DNA from: Thermus brockianus
Lineage (GTDB): Bacteria; Deinococcota; Deinococci; Deinococcales; Thermaceae
Direction of reading: 5' to 3'
DNA length: 64,000 bases
Assembly (NCBI RefSeq): GCF_021462505.1
Contig: NZ_JAKEDV010000001.1
Span: forward strand, 248,439 to 312,438
Notes under the pieces: generated by a model
Seen by the model: the letters and a program-made list of their open reading frames with translations, nothing else
Database searches by the model: none
What the model was told of the DNA's origin: nothing
Shown: positions 17,214-25,683 of the stretch, in pieces
Position numbering within the stretch: the first letter of the stretch is position 1
Layout of the letters: the number at the start of each line of letters is the position of its first letter
Program-made: the position numbers and the translations under genes

Positions 17214-18794
17214 ATGGTGGAGATCCTGGACACCACGCTCCGGGACGGCACCCAAGGGGAGGGGGTGAGCCTCTCCGTGGACGACAAGGTGGCCATCGCC
17301 AAGCGTTTGGCCGCCTTCGGCGTCCACGTGATTGAGGGGGGGTGGCCTGGCTCCAACCCCAAGGACGCCGAGTTTTTCGCCCGCATGAAGGGGGTGGACC
17401 TGGGGGCGGCGAGCCTCGCCGCCTTCGGGGCCACCCGCCGCAAGGGGCTTTCCCCAGAGGAGGACCCCTCCGTCCTCGCCCTCCTGGAGGCGGAGACCCC
17501 GGTGGTGGTCCTCTTTGGCAAGAGCTGGACCCTTCATGTCCTCGAGGCCCTGGAGACCACCCTGGAGGAGAACCTCCGCATGATCCGGGACACGGTGGCC
17601 TTCTTCGCCCAGAGGGGAAAGCGGGTGATCTACGACGCCGAGCACTTCTTTGACGGCTACAAGGAGGACCCCGCCTACGCCCTCGCCACCCTCGAGGCCG
17701 CCCGGGAGGGAGGGGCGGACACCCTGGTCCTCTGCGACACCAACGGGGGAAGCCTCCCTGAGGAGGTCTACGCCATCACCAAGGCCGTGGTGGAGCGCTT
17801 TCCCGGGGTTCGCATCGGCATCCACCCCCACAACGACGCCGAGCTCGCCGTGGCCAACGCCCTGGCGGCGGTGCGGGCCGGGGCCACCCACGCCCAGGGC
17901 ACCATCAACGGCTACGGGGAGCGGTGCGGCAACCTAAACCTCACCAGCTTCCTCCCTACCCTGGTCTTCAAGTACGGCATCCCCGCCATCCCCCCGGAAA
18001 GGCTAAAGGGCCTTCGGGAGCTCTCCCACTTCGTGGACGAACGGGCCAACCTTACCCCAAACCGCCGCGCCCCCTATGTGGGGGAGGCGGCCTTCGCCCA
18101 CAAGGCGGGGGTGCACGTGTCCGCCGTTCTCAAAAACCCCCGCACCTACGAGCACATCCCCCCGGAGTGGGTGGGGAATACTCGCCGCTTCCTGGTTTCG
18201 GACGTCTCGGGCCGCTCCAACCTCCTCGCCAAGCTCCAGGAGCTCGGGGTGGACCTCTCCAAGGAGGAGGCCAGGCGCCTCCTGGAGGAGGTGAAGGCCT
18301 TGGAGTACGAGGGCTACGCCTTTGAGGGGGCGGAGGCGAGCTTCTACCTTTTGGCCCACCGCCTGAAGGGCGGGGCCCTTCCCTTTAGCGTGGAGGGGTT
18401 TAGCGTCTTCGTGCACGGCTCGGGCCTGGACACCGCCTGGGCCGAGGCCACGGTGAGGGTGCGGGTGGGGGAGACGCTCCAACACACCGCCGCCGAAAGC
18501 CCCTTCGGGCCCGTTTCCGCCCTGGACCGGGCCTTCCGCAAGGCGGTGTTGCAGTTCTACCCGGAGCTCGCCGAGGTGGAGCTCACGGACTACAAGGTGC
18601 GCATCCTCTCGGGCCAGGAGGCAGGCACCAACTCGGGGGTGCGGGTGATGACCGAGATGCGGCGGGGGGAGGAGCGCTTCGCCACGGTGGGGGCCAGCGA
18701 GAACATCCTCGAGGCCTCCCTCAAGGCCCTCACGGACGGCTACGCCTACGCCCTCCTCTTTCCCGTGCGCGCCCTTACCCCCAGGGAAGCCTGA
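17214..18794 (+). CDS. cimA: Citramalate synthase (CimA type)
   Basis: 526 residues of the same DRE-TIM metallolyase family as LeuA (ILDTTLRDGTQGEGVSLS; metal site GIHPHNDAELAVAN). The pattern DTNGGSLPEE and the internal features are those of the bacterial CimA/TIGR00977 branch rather than LeuA. It joins acetyl-CoA and pyruvate to citramalate, giving a threonine-independent route to 2-ketobutyrate and isoleucine. A regulatory LeuA-type C-domain is present (about residues 370-520). It ends the ilv-leu operon and overlaps the convergent Uma2 gene by 20 bases. Confidence 0.85.
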   Translation: MVEILDTTLRDGTQGEGVSLSVDDKVAIAKRLAAFGVHVIEGGWPGSNPKDAEFFARMKGVDLGAASLAAFGATRRKGLSPEEDPSVLALLEAETPVVVLFGKSWTLHVLEALETTLEENLRMIRDTVAFFAQRGKRVIYDAEHFFDGYKEDPAYALATLEAAREGGADTLVLCDTNGGSLPEEVYAITKAVVERFPGVRIGIHPHNDAELAVANALAAVRAGATHAQGTINGYGERCGNLNLTSFLPTLVFKYGIPAIPPERLKGLRELSHFVDERANLTPNRRAPYVGEAAFAHKAGVHVSAVLKNPRTYEHIPPEWVGNTRRFLVSDVSGRSNLLAKLQELGVDLSKEEARRLLEEVKALEYEGYAFEGAEASFYLLAHRLKGGALPFSVEGFSVFVHGSGLDTAWAEATVRVRVGETLQHTAAESPFGPVSALDRAFRKAVLQFYPELAEVELTDYKVRILSGQEAGTNSGVRVMTEMRRGEERFATVGASENILEASLKALTDGYAYALLFPVRALTPREA

Positions 18795-19299
18795 CCTCGG
18801 GGAAGGCCAGGGGGCTTGCGGGCTCTTCCGGGGTGAGGAGGCGGATCTCCCGGTACCGCCCGCCCCGGGGGTCCCGGTACACCTCTAGGAGGTTTTCCTG
18901 GAGGTTTAGGAGCCACACCTCGGGGATGCCCGCCTCGGCGTAGAGGGGAAGCTTCACCTCCTTGTCAAAGGGCAAGGAGGTGTCCGCCACCTCCACCAAG
19001 AAGAGGACGTCCTCCGGGGCAGGAAGCCTTTCCGCATACCGCTCCAGGGGGGGCTTGAGCACCAGGAGGTCCGGCTCGGGCTGCGAGTCTTCGGAGAGGC
19101 GCAAGGGGCTTTGCACCAAGATAACGGCTTTGCCCCGGAAGGCTTCCTGGAACCGCTCGTCCAGTTGGGCTACCTTATGCACGTGCCTAGGGCCGATGGG
19201 GCTCATCTGGTACACCTCTCCCCGCAGTAGCTCCACGTGCGGCACCCCTTGGAAGGCCCGCTCAAACTCCTCCACGCGGAACCGGTACCGGGTGGCCAT
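18775..19299 (-). CDS. Uma2 family (DUF820) endonuclease-like protein
   Basis: 174 residues. The restriction-endonuclease-like fold of this family shows as VELLRGEVYQMSPIGPRHVHKV, then SEDSQPEPDLLVLKP (Pro-Asp of the PD-(D/E)XK site), then VLFLVEVADTSLPFDKEVKLPLYAEAGIPEVWLLNL with the Glu and Lys. Uma2 genes are abundant in cyanobacteria and Deinococcus-Thermus, and their substrate is not known. The ATG at 19299 lies 6 bases after CATAAT, which contains the stop codon of the upstream permease gene. A paralogue is at 24125. Confidence 0.8.
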   Translation of the reverse strand: MATRYRFRVEEFERAFQGVPHVELLRGEVYQMSPIGPRHVHKVAQLDERFQEAFRGKAVILVQSPLRLSEDSQPEPDLLVLKPPLERYAERLPAPEDVLFLVEVADTSLPFDKEVKLPLYAEAGIPEVWLLNLQENLLEVYRDPRGGRYREIRLLTPEEPASPLAFPEVRLPWG

Positions 19300-19305
19300 A
19301 CCCCC

Positions 19306-19311
19306 ATTATG
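19306..19311 (-). promoter_or_regulatory. -10 box of the first Uma2 gene
   Basis: Minus-strand CATAAT, 6 bases before the ATG at 19299; its internal TAA is the stop codon of the ABC permease gene. Confidence 0.45.
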
Positions 19312-20083
19312 CCCCTTGGCCGGAGTAGTGCCTAAGCCCAAGCCGCCAAAGCCCCCGCCAAAGGAGGAGGAAGAAAAGCCCCCAGAGGAGCATCACCCAA
19401 AGGCCCGGGAAAAGGCGCACCTCCTGTCCGGCAAGGAGGGCGGCGGGGAGGTAGACCAGGTAGGGGAAGGGGGTGAGGAGGGCGAGGGAGCGCAAGGGCT
19501 CGGGGAAGACCTCGAGGGGGGCGATGGTCCCCGAGAGGAAGAGGTAAAGGAGGAAGAAGACCTCCTCCACCGCCGTGGCCCGCTCGCTCCAGAAGGTGAG
19601 GAGGGCGGTGACGTACTGCATGAGGTAGCGGAGCAAAAAGGCCAAGGCGGTGAGGAGAAGCCCCAGGAGGAAGGGCAAGGGCTCGGGCCGGAAGCGGGCC
19701 TCGGGAAAGAGGAGGAAGAAGAGGAGGGTGAGGAGGACCACAAAGGGAAGCCGGGCGAGCCTTTCCGCCACGTGGGCCGCCAGGTGGTCCAAGAAGGGGT
19801 CCAGGGGCCTCAGGAGGCGGAAGGAAAGCCTCCCTTCCACCACGTCCCGCTCAAACTCCCACACCACCCAGACCACCGTGGCCTGGCGCACCAGGAAGAC
19901 CATGAGGAAGTAGCGGGCGAACTCCCCAGGGCTTAGGGGAAAGTCCCCGTGCCGCGCCGCCTCGGTCCAGACCCCAAGGAGGATTAAAGGAAGCGCCCCC
20001 GCCAAGGCCCAAAGGAAAAGCTCCGCCCGGTACTCCAGCATGTAGGCGAGGTAGACCGCAAGAAGGGTCCTGGCCTTCCTCAT
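19307..20083 (-). CDS. ABC-2 type exporter permease (COG4587-like)
   Basis: 258 residues with six hydrophobic segments, including LFLWALAGALPLILLGVW, LPFVVLLTLLFFLLFP, PLPFLLGLLLTALAFLL and WVMLLWGLFFLLLW. It resembles the permease that pairs with the COG4586 ATPase in a three-gene exporter of unknown substrate. It overlaps the ATPase gene by 4 bases. The other half-permease is divergently encoded at 21112. Confidence 0.75.
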   Translation of the reverse strand: MRKARTLLAVYLAYMLEYRAELFLWALAGALPLILLGVWTEAARHGDFPLSPGEFARYFLMVFLVRQATVVWVVWEFERDVVEGRLSFRLLRPLDPFLDHLAAHVAERLARLPFVVLLTLLFFLLFPEARFRPEPLPFLLGLLLTALAFLLRYLMQYVTALLTFWSERATAVEEVFFLLYLFLSGTIAPLEVFPEPLRSLALLTPFPYLVYLPAALLAGQEVRLFPGLWVMLLWGLFFLLLWRGLWRLGLRHYSGQGA

Positions 20084-21078
20084 CCTTCCACCTCCTTGGG
20101 GCTTTGGAAGACCCGGGCGATGACCTCTTCCAGAGGGGGTTCCTTGACCTCGAGGTCCTCCACGGGAAGCCGCTTTAGGATCAGGGCCACCCGCTCCGTG
20201 AGCCCATCCCGGGGGACGAGGAGGCGCGCTTCCTGCCCCTCCACCTCCCGCACCTCCCCAAAGGGCGCAAGGGCCTCCCGGGGAAGGGGCCGGGCGAGGA
20301 CCAGGCGCACCTCCCGGTAGGGGGCGAAGCGGGCCGTGAGGCCCGCAAGCTCCCCGTCGTAAAGGAGCCGGCCTTGGTGGATCACGAGGACCCTGTCCGC
20401 CAGGGCGGCGATGTCCGCCATGTAGTGGCTCGTGAGGAGGACGGTGGCCCCGTAGCGGGCGTTGTAGGCCCGCACGAAGGCCCGCACCGCCACCTGGGCG
20501 TTCACGTCCAGGCCCAGGGTGGGCTCGTCCAGGAAGAGCACCTCCGGCCGGTGGAGGAGAGCGGCCAAAAGCTCCGCCTTCATCCTCTCCCCCAAGGAGA
20601 GCTTGCGCACGGGTTGGTGGAGCTTGTCCCCTAGGCCCAGCATCTCGGCGAGCTCCCCCACCCGCCGCCGAAACTCCCGCTCGGGGATCTCGTAGATGGC
20701 GGCGTTCAGGCGGAAGGTGTCCATGGCCGGGAGGTCCCAGATGAGTTGTTGCTTGTTGCCCATGACCAGGGTGATCTTCTTCAGGAAGGCCTTTTCCCGC
20801 CGCCAGGGCACGTGCCCCGCCACCAGGGCCTGGCCCCGGGTGGGGTGGATGAGGCCCGTGAGCATCTTCAGGGTGGTGGTCTTGCCCGCCCCGTTGGGGC
20901 CCAGGAAGCCCACCACCTCCCCCCGCCGGATGGCGAAGCTCACCCCCTCCACGGCCCGCACCAGGCGGTACTGGCGGAAGAGGAAGTGGCGCAGGGTACC
21001 CAGGAGGCTTTCCTCCTTTAGGGCCACGCGGTAGTGCTTGGTGAGGTCCTGGGCCAGGATGATGGCCTCTTCGCGCAC
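20080..21078 (-). CDS. ABC transporter ATP-binding protein (COG4586-like)
   Basis: 332 residues. Walker A GFLGPNGAGKTTTLKML, signature LSLGERMKAELLAALL and Walker B VLFLDEPTLGLD are intact. A C-terminal extension of about 80 residues follows the H-loop (LLTSHYMADIAAL). It drives the two ABC-2 permeases flanking it. The GTG start stands 6 bases after TAGACT (21085-21090, minus strand), indicating a leaderless mRNA divergent from the second permease. Confidence 0.88.
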   Translation of the reverse strand: MREEAIILAQDLTKHYRVALKEESLLGTLRHFLFRQYRLVRAVEGVSFAIRRGEVVGFLGPNGAGKTTTLKMLTGLIHPTRGQALVAGHVPWRREKAFLKKITLVMGNKQQLIWDLPAMDTFRLNAAIYEIPEREFRRRVGELAEMLGLGDKLHQPVRKLSLGERMKAELLAALLHRPEVLFLDEPTLGLDVNAQVAVRAFVRAYNARYGATVLLTSHYMADIAALADRVLVIHQGRLLYDGELAGLTARFAPYREVRLVLARPLPREALAPFGEVREVEGQEARLLVPRDGLTERVALILKRLPVEDLEVKEPPLEEVIARVFQSPKEVEG

Positions 21079-21084
21079 CCCCTA

Positions 21085-21104
21085 AGTCTACCCTGTGGTG
21101 TAAT
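21085..21104. promoter_or_regulatory. Divergent leaderless promoters of the ABC exporter genes
   Basis: Minus-strand TAGACT (21085-21090) is 6 bases before the ATPase GTG. Plus-strand TGTAAT (21099-21104) is 7 bases before the permease GTG at 21112. Confidence 0.45.
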
Positions 21105-21111
21105 GGTTTTC

Positions 21112-21882
21112 GTGCGTTATCTACGGGTTTTCGGCCTGTTCCTACGCCTTTCCCTGGCGGCGGAGATGGAGTACCGCCTGAACTTTCTCCTCGGGCTTTT
21201 CTCCTCGGCGCTTACCCTTCTTGGGGCCCTCTTCGGCCTCGTCCTCCTCTACCAAGGGGGGTACCGGCCAGGGGGATGGGCCTGGGAGGAGGCCCTTTTG
21301 GTCCTCGCCGCCTTTACCCTCCTCCAGGGGCTTGGGAGCACCCTCTTCGCCCCCAACCTCAACAAGATCGTGGAGCACGTGCAACAGGGCACCCTGGACT
21401 TCGTGCTCCTGAAGCCTTTGGACCCCCAGTTTTGGCTCTCCTTGAGGGTCTTCTCCCCTTGGGGCCTCGGGGATTTCCTCCTGGGGCTTGGGCTTCTCCT
21501 CTATGGGGGAGGCCGGCTTGGCCTGGGGCTTCAGGACTACCTCCTCTTCGCCCTCTACTGGCTTTTGGGGGCGGTGATCCTCTATAGCCTCTGGTTCCTC
21601 CTCGCCACCACCAGCATCTGGTTCGTGAAGATCTACAACGTCACCGAGGTCCTGCGGGGGCTCTTGGAGGCGGGGCGCTTTCCCGCCTCCAGCTATCCGG
21701 CCCTCTACCGCTTCTTCTTCACCTTCGTGGTGCCCGTGGCCTTCCTCACCACGGTGCCGGCGGAGGCCGCCTTGGGAAGGGGGGCGCCCTGGGTGGCGTT
21801 GGGGCTTGCCCTGGGCCTTTTCCTCCTGGCGCGGGGCTTCTTCCGCCTGGCCCTTCGGAGCTACACATCGGCGAGCAGTTAA
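21112..21882 (+). CDS. ABC-2 type exporter permease (COG3694-like)
   Basis: 256 residues, about six membrane helices (LNFLLGLFSSALTLLGALFGLVLLY; LLFALYWLLGAVILYSLWFLLA; FFFTFVVPVAFLTTVPAEAAL). It pairs with the divergently transcribed permease and ATPase to form one exporter. The start is placed at GTG 21112, 7 bases after TGTAAT and giving the family-like N-terminus VRYLRVFGLFLRL; ATG 21103 is an alternative without a ribosome-binding site. Confidence 0.75.
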   Translation: MRYLRVFGLFLRLSLAAEMEYRLNFLLGLFSSALTLLGALFGLVLLYQGGYRPGGWAWEEALLVLAAFTLLQGLGSTLFAPNLNKIVEHVQQGTLDFVLLKPLDPQFWLSLRVFSPWGLGDFLLGLGLLLYGGGRLGLGLQDYLLFALYWLLGAVILYSLWFLLATTSIWFVKIYNVTEVLRGLLEAGRFPASSYPALYRFFFTFVVPVAFLTTVPAEAALGRGAPWVALGLALGLFLLARGFFRLALRSYTSASS

Positions 21883-21885
21883 AAT
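21880..21885 (+). promoter_or_regulatory. -10 box of plsY fused to the upstream stop codon
   Basis: TAAAAT, 7 bases before the plsY ATG. Its TAA is the stop codon of the ABC permease. Confidence 0.5.
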
Positions 21886-21892
21886 CCACCCC

Positions 21893-22495
21893 ATGGACTG
21901 GCTTTGGGTCCTCCTTCTCGCCTACCTCTTCGGCTCCATCCCGGCGGGGGTCCTGGTGGCCCGCACCTACGGGGTGGACATCCGCAAGGTGGGTTCGGGG
22001 AACATCGGGGCCACCAACGTCCTTAGGACCTTGGGCCCTGGCCCCGCCTTCGTGGTGGCCTTCTTTGACGTGTTCAAGGGGGGCATTGCCGTGCTCATCG
22101 CCCGGGCGGTGGGGATAGAGGGGCCCTTGCTTGGGGGGGTGGCCTTGGCGGCGGTCTTGGGGCACAACTACTCCGTGTTCTTGGGGTTTAAAGGGGGGAA
22201 GGGGGTGGCCACCAGCTTCGGCACCCTTCTCTTCCTGGACCCAGCCCTCGCCCTTTGGACCCTGCCCATTGGGCTATCCGTGATGCTCCTCACCCGCTAC
22301 GTTTCGGCGGGGAGCATGACCGGGGGGGTGGCGGCCTTGGTGCTCGCCTTGGCCCTGGGGCGGCCCCTCTGGGAGGTGGGCACCGTGGCCCTCATGGCCT
22401 TCCTCATCTTCTTCACCCACCGGGAAAACCTAAAGCGCCTCCAGGCGGGCACGGAAAGGCGGCTTGGGGAGCGGGTGGAGGTGAGGGATGCTTGA
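21893..22495 (+). CDS. plsY: Glycerol-3-phosphate acyltransferase (acyl-phosphate dependent)
   Basis: 200 residues with the intact PlsY signature: LFGSIPAGVLVARTYGVDIRK, GSGNIGATNVLRTLG, FDVFKGGIAVL, GHNYSVFLGFKGGKGVATSFG. It acylates glycerol-3-phosphate from acyl-phosphate at the inner membrane, the first step of phospholipid synthesis. The ATG at 21893 lies 7 bases after TAAAAT. It overlaps bshB1 by 8 bases. A degenerate relative forms the first domain of the fusion protein at 6036. Confidence 0.93.
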   Translation: MDWLWVLLLAYLFGSIPAGVLVARTYGVDIRKVGSGNIGATNVLRTLGPGPAFVVAFFDVFKGGIAVLIARAVGIEGPLLGGVALAAVLGHNYSVFLGFKGGKGVATSFGTLLFLDPALALWTLPIGLSVMLLTRYVSAGSMTGGVAALVLALALGRPLWEVGTVALMAFLIFFTHRENLKRLQAGTERRLGERVEVRDA

Positions 22496-23171
22496 CCTTT
22501 TGGTCATCGCCCCCCACCCCGACGACGGGGAGCTCGGGTGTGGGGGGACCTTGGCCAGGGCCAAGGCGGAGGGGCTTTCCACGGGCATCTTGGACCTTAC
22601 CCGGGGGGAGATGGGCACCAAGGGCACCCCGGAGGAGAGGGCCCGGGAGGTGGCGGAGGCGAGCCGCATCCTGGGCCTGGACTTCCGGGGAAATCTAGGG
22701 CTTCCCGACGGGGGGCTTGCCGACATCCCCGAGCAGCGCCTTAGGCTTGCGGAGGCCTTGCGGAGGCTTCGGCCCCGCATCCTCTTCGCTCCCCTCGAGG
22801 CCGACCGCCACCCCGACCACACGGCGGCAAGCCGCCTGGCGGTGGCTGCCCTCCACCTGGCGGGCCTGAAGAAGGCCCCCGTGGAGGGGGAGCCCCACCG
22901 GGTGGAAAGGCTTTTCTTCTACCCGGGCAACCACCCCTTCACCCCCAGCTTCCTGGTGAAGATCTCCGCCTTCATAGACCAGTGGGAGCAGGCGGTCCTG
23001 GCCTACAGGAGCCAGTTTTCCGGGGAGGCGGCGAGCGAGACCGTGGGGCCTAGAGGGGTGGAGGCCCGCAAGGCCATGCGCCGCTACTTTGGCAACTACC
23101 TGGGGGTGGACTACGCCGAGCCCTTTGTGAGCCCGCTTCCCGTGCTCTACGTCCCCTGGTCCCGGGCCTAG
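22488..23171 (+). CDS. bshB1: Bacillithiol biosynthesis deacetylase BshB1 (PIG-L/LmbE family)
   Basis: 227 residues. The zinc and catalytic motif APHPDDGELGCGGTL is followed by GILDLTRGEMGTKGTPEERAREV and LGLPDGGL, typical of BshB1, and PLEADRHPDHTAASRL supplies the last zinc histidine. It removes acetyl from N-acetylglucosaminyl-malate on the way to bacillithiol, the low-molecular-weight thiol of Deinococcus-Thermus. It is coupled to plsY by overlap, with no obvious metabolic link. Confidence 0.85.
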   Translation: MLDLLVIAPHPDDGELGCGGTLARAKAEGLSTGILDLTRGEMGTKGTPEERAREVAEASRILGLDFRGNLGLPDGGLADIPEQRLRLAEALRRLRPRILFAPLEADRHPDHTAASRLAVAALHLAGLKKAPVEGEPHRVERLFFYPGNHPFTPSFLVKISAFIDQWEQAVLAYRSQFSGEAASETVGPRGVEARKAMRRYFGNYLGVDYAEPFVSPLPVLYVPWSRA

Positions 23172-23174
23172 GGT

Positions 23175-23205
23175 CTTGCATAACTTTGCAAGGGCGGGGT
23201 ATCCT
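23175..23205 (+). promoter_or_regulatory. argF promoter with an inverted repeat over the -35
   Basis: TTGCAT (23176-23181), an 18-base spacer and TATCCT (23200-23205), 9 bases before the ATG. CTTGCA (23175-23180) and TGCAAG (23187-23192) form a perfect inverted repeat overlapping the -35. It resembles half of an arginine-repressor box, but ArgR binding is inferred. Confidence 0.5.
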
Positions 23206-23214
23206 AAGGGCCTC

Positions 23215-24120
23215 ATGGGGGGAGACGCCCTGACCCTGCCCAAGGACCTTTTGGACTTTTCCGGCTACGGCCCCGAGGCGCTTAAAAGGCTCCTTTCCCT
23301 GGCGGAAAGGCTTAAGCGGGAGCGCTACCGCGGGGAGGACCTCAAGGGCCAAGTCCTCGCCCTCCTCTTTGAAAAGCCCTCCTTGCGCACCCGGACCACC
23401 CTCGAGGTGGCCATGCTCCACCTGGGAGGGAATGCGGTTTACCTGGACCAGAAACAGGTGGGCATCGGGGAGCGGGAGCCCGTGAGGGACATCGCCAAGA
23501 ACCTGGAGCGCTTTGTGGAGGGGATCGCCGCCCGGGTCTACCGGCACGAGACCGTGGTGGCCCTGGCCCGCCACGCCCGCATCCCCGTCATCAACGCCCT
23601 CTCCGACTGGGCCCACCCCCTGCAGGCCCTGGCGGACCTCCTCACCCTGAAGGAGGCCTTCGGGGGGTGGGAGGGCCTCGAGGTGGCCTGGGTGGGGGAC
23701 GGCAACAACGTCCTCAACTCCCTCCTAGAGGTGGCGCCCCTGGTGGGGCTAAGGGTGCGGGTGGCCACGCCCAGGGGCTACGAGCCCGACCGCACCCTCC
23801 TGGAGAGGGCCCGGGCCTACTTCACCCACGACCCCAAGGAGGCCGCCTTCGGCGCCCACGCCCTTTACACCGACGTCTGGACCAGCATGGGCCAGGAGGC
23901 GGAAAGGGAAAAACGGCTAAGGGACTTCCGGGGCTTCCAGGTGAACGGGGAACTCCTCTCCCTCCTCCACCCCGAAGGCATCTTTCTCCACTGCCTTCCC
24001 GCCCACTACGGAGAGGAAACCACGGAGGAGGTGGTGCACGGGGCCAGGAGCCGGGTCTTTGACCAGGCGGAAAACCGGCTCCACACCGCCAAGGCTGTCC
24101 TCCTTACCCTGCTAAGCTAG
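23215..24120 (+). CDS. argF: Ornithine carbamoyltransferase
   Basis: 301 residues. The carbamoyl-phosphate site FEKPSLRTRTTLEVAM, the DWAHPLQALADL motif, and the ornithine-binding SMGQEAE and HCLPAHYGEE segments are all present. It makes citrulline from ornithine and carbamoyl phosphate. The ATG at 23215 gives the usual N-terminus and follows TATCCT by 9 bases. A Uma2 gene separates it from argC and argJ. Confidence 0.95.
   Translation: MGGDALTLPKDLLDFSGYGPEALKRLLSLAERLKRERYRGEDLKGQVLALLFEKPSLRTRTTLEVAMLHLGGNAVYLDQKQVGIGEREPVRDIAKNLERFVEGIAARVYRHETVVALARHARIPVINALSDWAHPLQALADLLTLKEAFGGWEGLEVAWVGDGNNVLNSLLEVAPLVGLRVRVATPRGYEPDRTLLERARAYFTHDPKEAAFGAHALYTDVWTSMGQEAEREKRLRDFRGFQVNGELLSLLHPEGIFLHCLPAHYGEETTEEVVHGARSRVFDQAENRLHTAKAVLLTLLS
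24113..24118 (+). promoter_or_regulatory. -10 box of the second Uma2 gene
   Basis: TAAGCT, 6 bases before the ATG at 24125, overlapping the argF stop codon by one base. Confidence 0.4.
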
Positions 24121-24124
24121 GGGT

Positions 24125-24643
24125 ATGGTCCGCCCCTACCGCTTTAGCCTGGAAGAGTTCCTGAGGCTTCCCCTGCCCGAGCGGGGTGTGGAGCTTCTGG
24201 AGGGGGAGATTTACCAGATGGCACCCATTGGTCCCCGCCACGCCTATGTTCTGAACCGTTGGAACCGCCTTTTTGTGGAGCACTTTCCGGGGGTACTGGT
24301 GCAGGTCCAGGGTCCTTTGGCTTGGGTTCCTGATGTCTACCTGGAGCCGGACCTGGTCCTGTTGCGCCTGGGGGAATATCAAGACCGCTTCCCAGGGCCA
24401 GAGGATGTTCTTTTGGTGTTGGAGGTTGCCGACACATCCTTGGCGTATGACCTGGACAGAAAGGTGCCCCTTTACGCACGCATGGGTGTGCCCGAGGTTT
24501 GGGTCCAAGACCTCCAGGGTGGCCGGATCCTCGTCTTCCGCACCCCGGAGGAGGACCACTACCGGGAGCGGATTTGGCTTCGGCCCGGGGAGTGCCTGGC
24601 TCCCCTAGCCTTTCCGGAAGTGCTCCTGGAGGCACCGTGGTAA
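24125..24643 (+). CDS. Uma2 family (DUF820) endonuclease-like protein
   Basis: 172 residues, paralogous to the gene at 18775: VELLEGEIYQMAPIGPRHAYVLNRW, VYLEPDLVLLRLG (PD-(D/E)XK Pro-Asp), DVLLVLEVADTSLAYDLDRKVPLYARMGVPEVWVQDL (Glu and Lys). Its base composition is slightly less GC-rich at wobble positions than in the neighbouring arg genes, a hint of later arrival. It interrupts the argF-argC order, and its stop codon overlaps the argC start region. Function unknown. Confidence 0.8.
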   Translation: MVRPYRFSLEEFLRLPLPERGVELLEGEIYQMAPIGPRHAYVLNRWNRLFVEHFPGVLVQVQGPLAWVPDVYLEPDLVLLRLGEYQDRFPGPEDVLLVLEVADTSLAYDLDRKVPLYARMGVPEVWVQDLQGGRILVFRTPEEDHYRERIWLRPGECLAPLAFPEVLLEAPW

Positions 24644-25683
24644 GGGTGGGCATCCTCGGGGCCTCGGGGTACGGGGGGGCAGAGCTCCTCCGCCTCCTCA
24701 AGGCCCATCCCGGGGTGGAACTGGTGGGCTTTTCCAGCCGTAAGCACGAGGGCAGACCCCTTTCCGCCGCCTGGCCCCAGCTTTGGGACGAAAGGCTTTT
24801 TGCCGCCCAGGAGGAGGTCCTGGAGGAGGCGGAGGTCCTCTTTTTAGCCCTCCCCAACGGCCTCGCCATGGGGATTGCCCCGGAGGCCCTGAAGGCGGGG
24901 AAGCGGGTCATTGACCTTTCGGGAGACTACAGGCTTCCCCCCGACGTGTACGAGGCCTGGTACGGCATCCTGCACCAAAGCCCCGGGCTCTACCGGCAGG
25001 CGGTCTACGGCCTGCCCGAACTCCACCGGGAGGAGCTTAGGGGGGCCCGCTTGGTGGCGAACCCCGGGTGCTACGTTACCGCCGCCACCTTGGCCCTGGC
25101 TCCTCTGGCGGCTATTGGGGCCCTGAAGGGGGCCATGGTGGTGGGCCTAAGCGGGGTTTCCGGGGCGGGGCGGGAGGGAGAGGGCACCTTCTTCGCCGAG
25201 GTGAACGAGAACCTAAAGCCCTACAAGGTGGGCGGCACCCACCGCCACATCCCGGAAATGGAGCGGAACTTGGGCCGCCTCCTGGCCCAGGGGAAGCGGG
25301 TGCGCACCCACGGGGAGGTGCGGGAGGTGCGGCTTTCCTTCACCCCCCACCTGGTGCCCATGACCCGGGGGATCCTGGTCACCGCCCAGGTAGAGGTGGC
25401 GGGGGACTGGAATGGGAAGGCCCTGGAGGAGCTCTACCAGGACTTTTACAGGGAAGAGCCCTTCGTGCGGGTCTTGGCGGGGCTTCCCGAGACCAAGGGC
25501 ACCTACGCCTCCAACCGGGTGGACGTGAAGCCCCTTTACGAGGAGCGCACCGGGCGCATCCTGGTCTTCGCCGCCTTGGACAACCTGGTGAAGGGCATGG
25601 CGGGGCAGGCGGTGCAAAACTTCAACCTCATGATGGGCTTTCCCGAGGGAACAGCGCTTCCCAAGGAGGGGATATGGCCGTGA
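24637..25683 (+). CDS. argC: N-acetyl-gamma-glutamyl-phosphate reductase
   Basis: 348 residues. NADPH loop [17 protein letters not shown], catalytic Cys145 in [13 protein letters not shown], and [11 protein letters not shown] are conserved. It makes N-acetylglutamate semialdehyde in arginine synthesis. GTG 24637 is chosen because GGAGG lies 4 bases upstream; GTG 24646 is an alternative with poorer spacing. It overlaps the end of the Uma2 gene and the start of argJ. Confidence 0.93.
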   Translation: MVRVGILGASGYGGAELLRLLKAHPGVELVGFSSRKHEGRPLSAAWPQLWDERLFAAQEEVLEEAEVLFLALPNGLAMGIAPEALKAGKRVIDLSGDYRLPPDVYEAWYGILHQSPGLYRQAVYGLPELHREELRGARLVANPGCYVTAATLALAPLAAIGALKGAMVVGLSGVSGAGREGEGTFFAEVNENLKPYKVGGTHRHIPEMERNLGRLLAQGKRVRTHGEVREVRLSFTPHLVPMTRGILVTAQVEVAGDWNGKALEELYQDFYREEPFVRVLAGLPETKGTYASNRVDVKPLYEERTGRILVFAALDNLVKGMAGQAVQNFNLMMGFPEGTALPKEGIWP

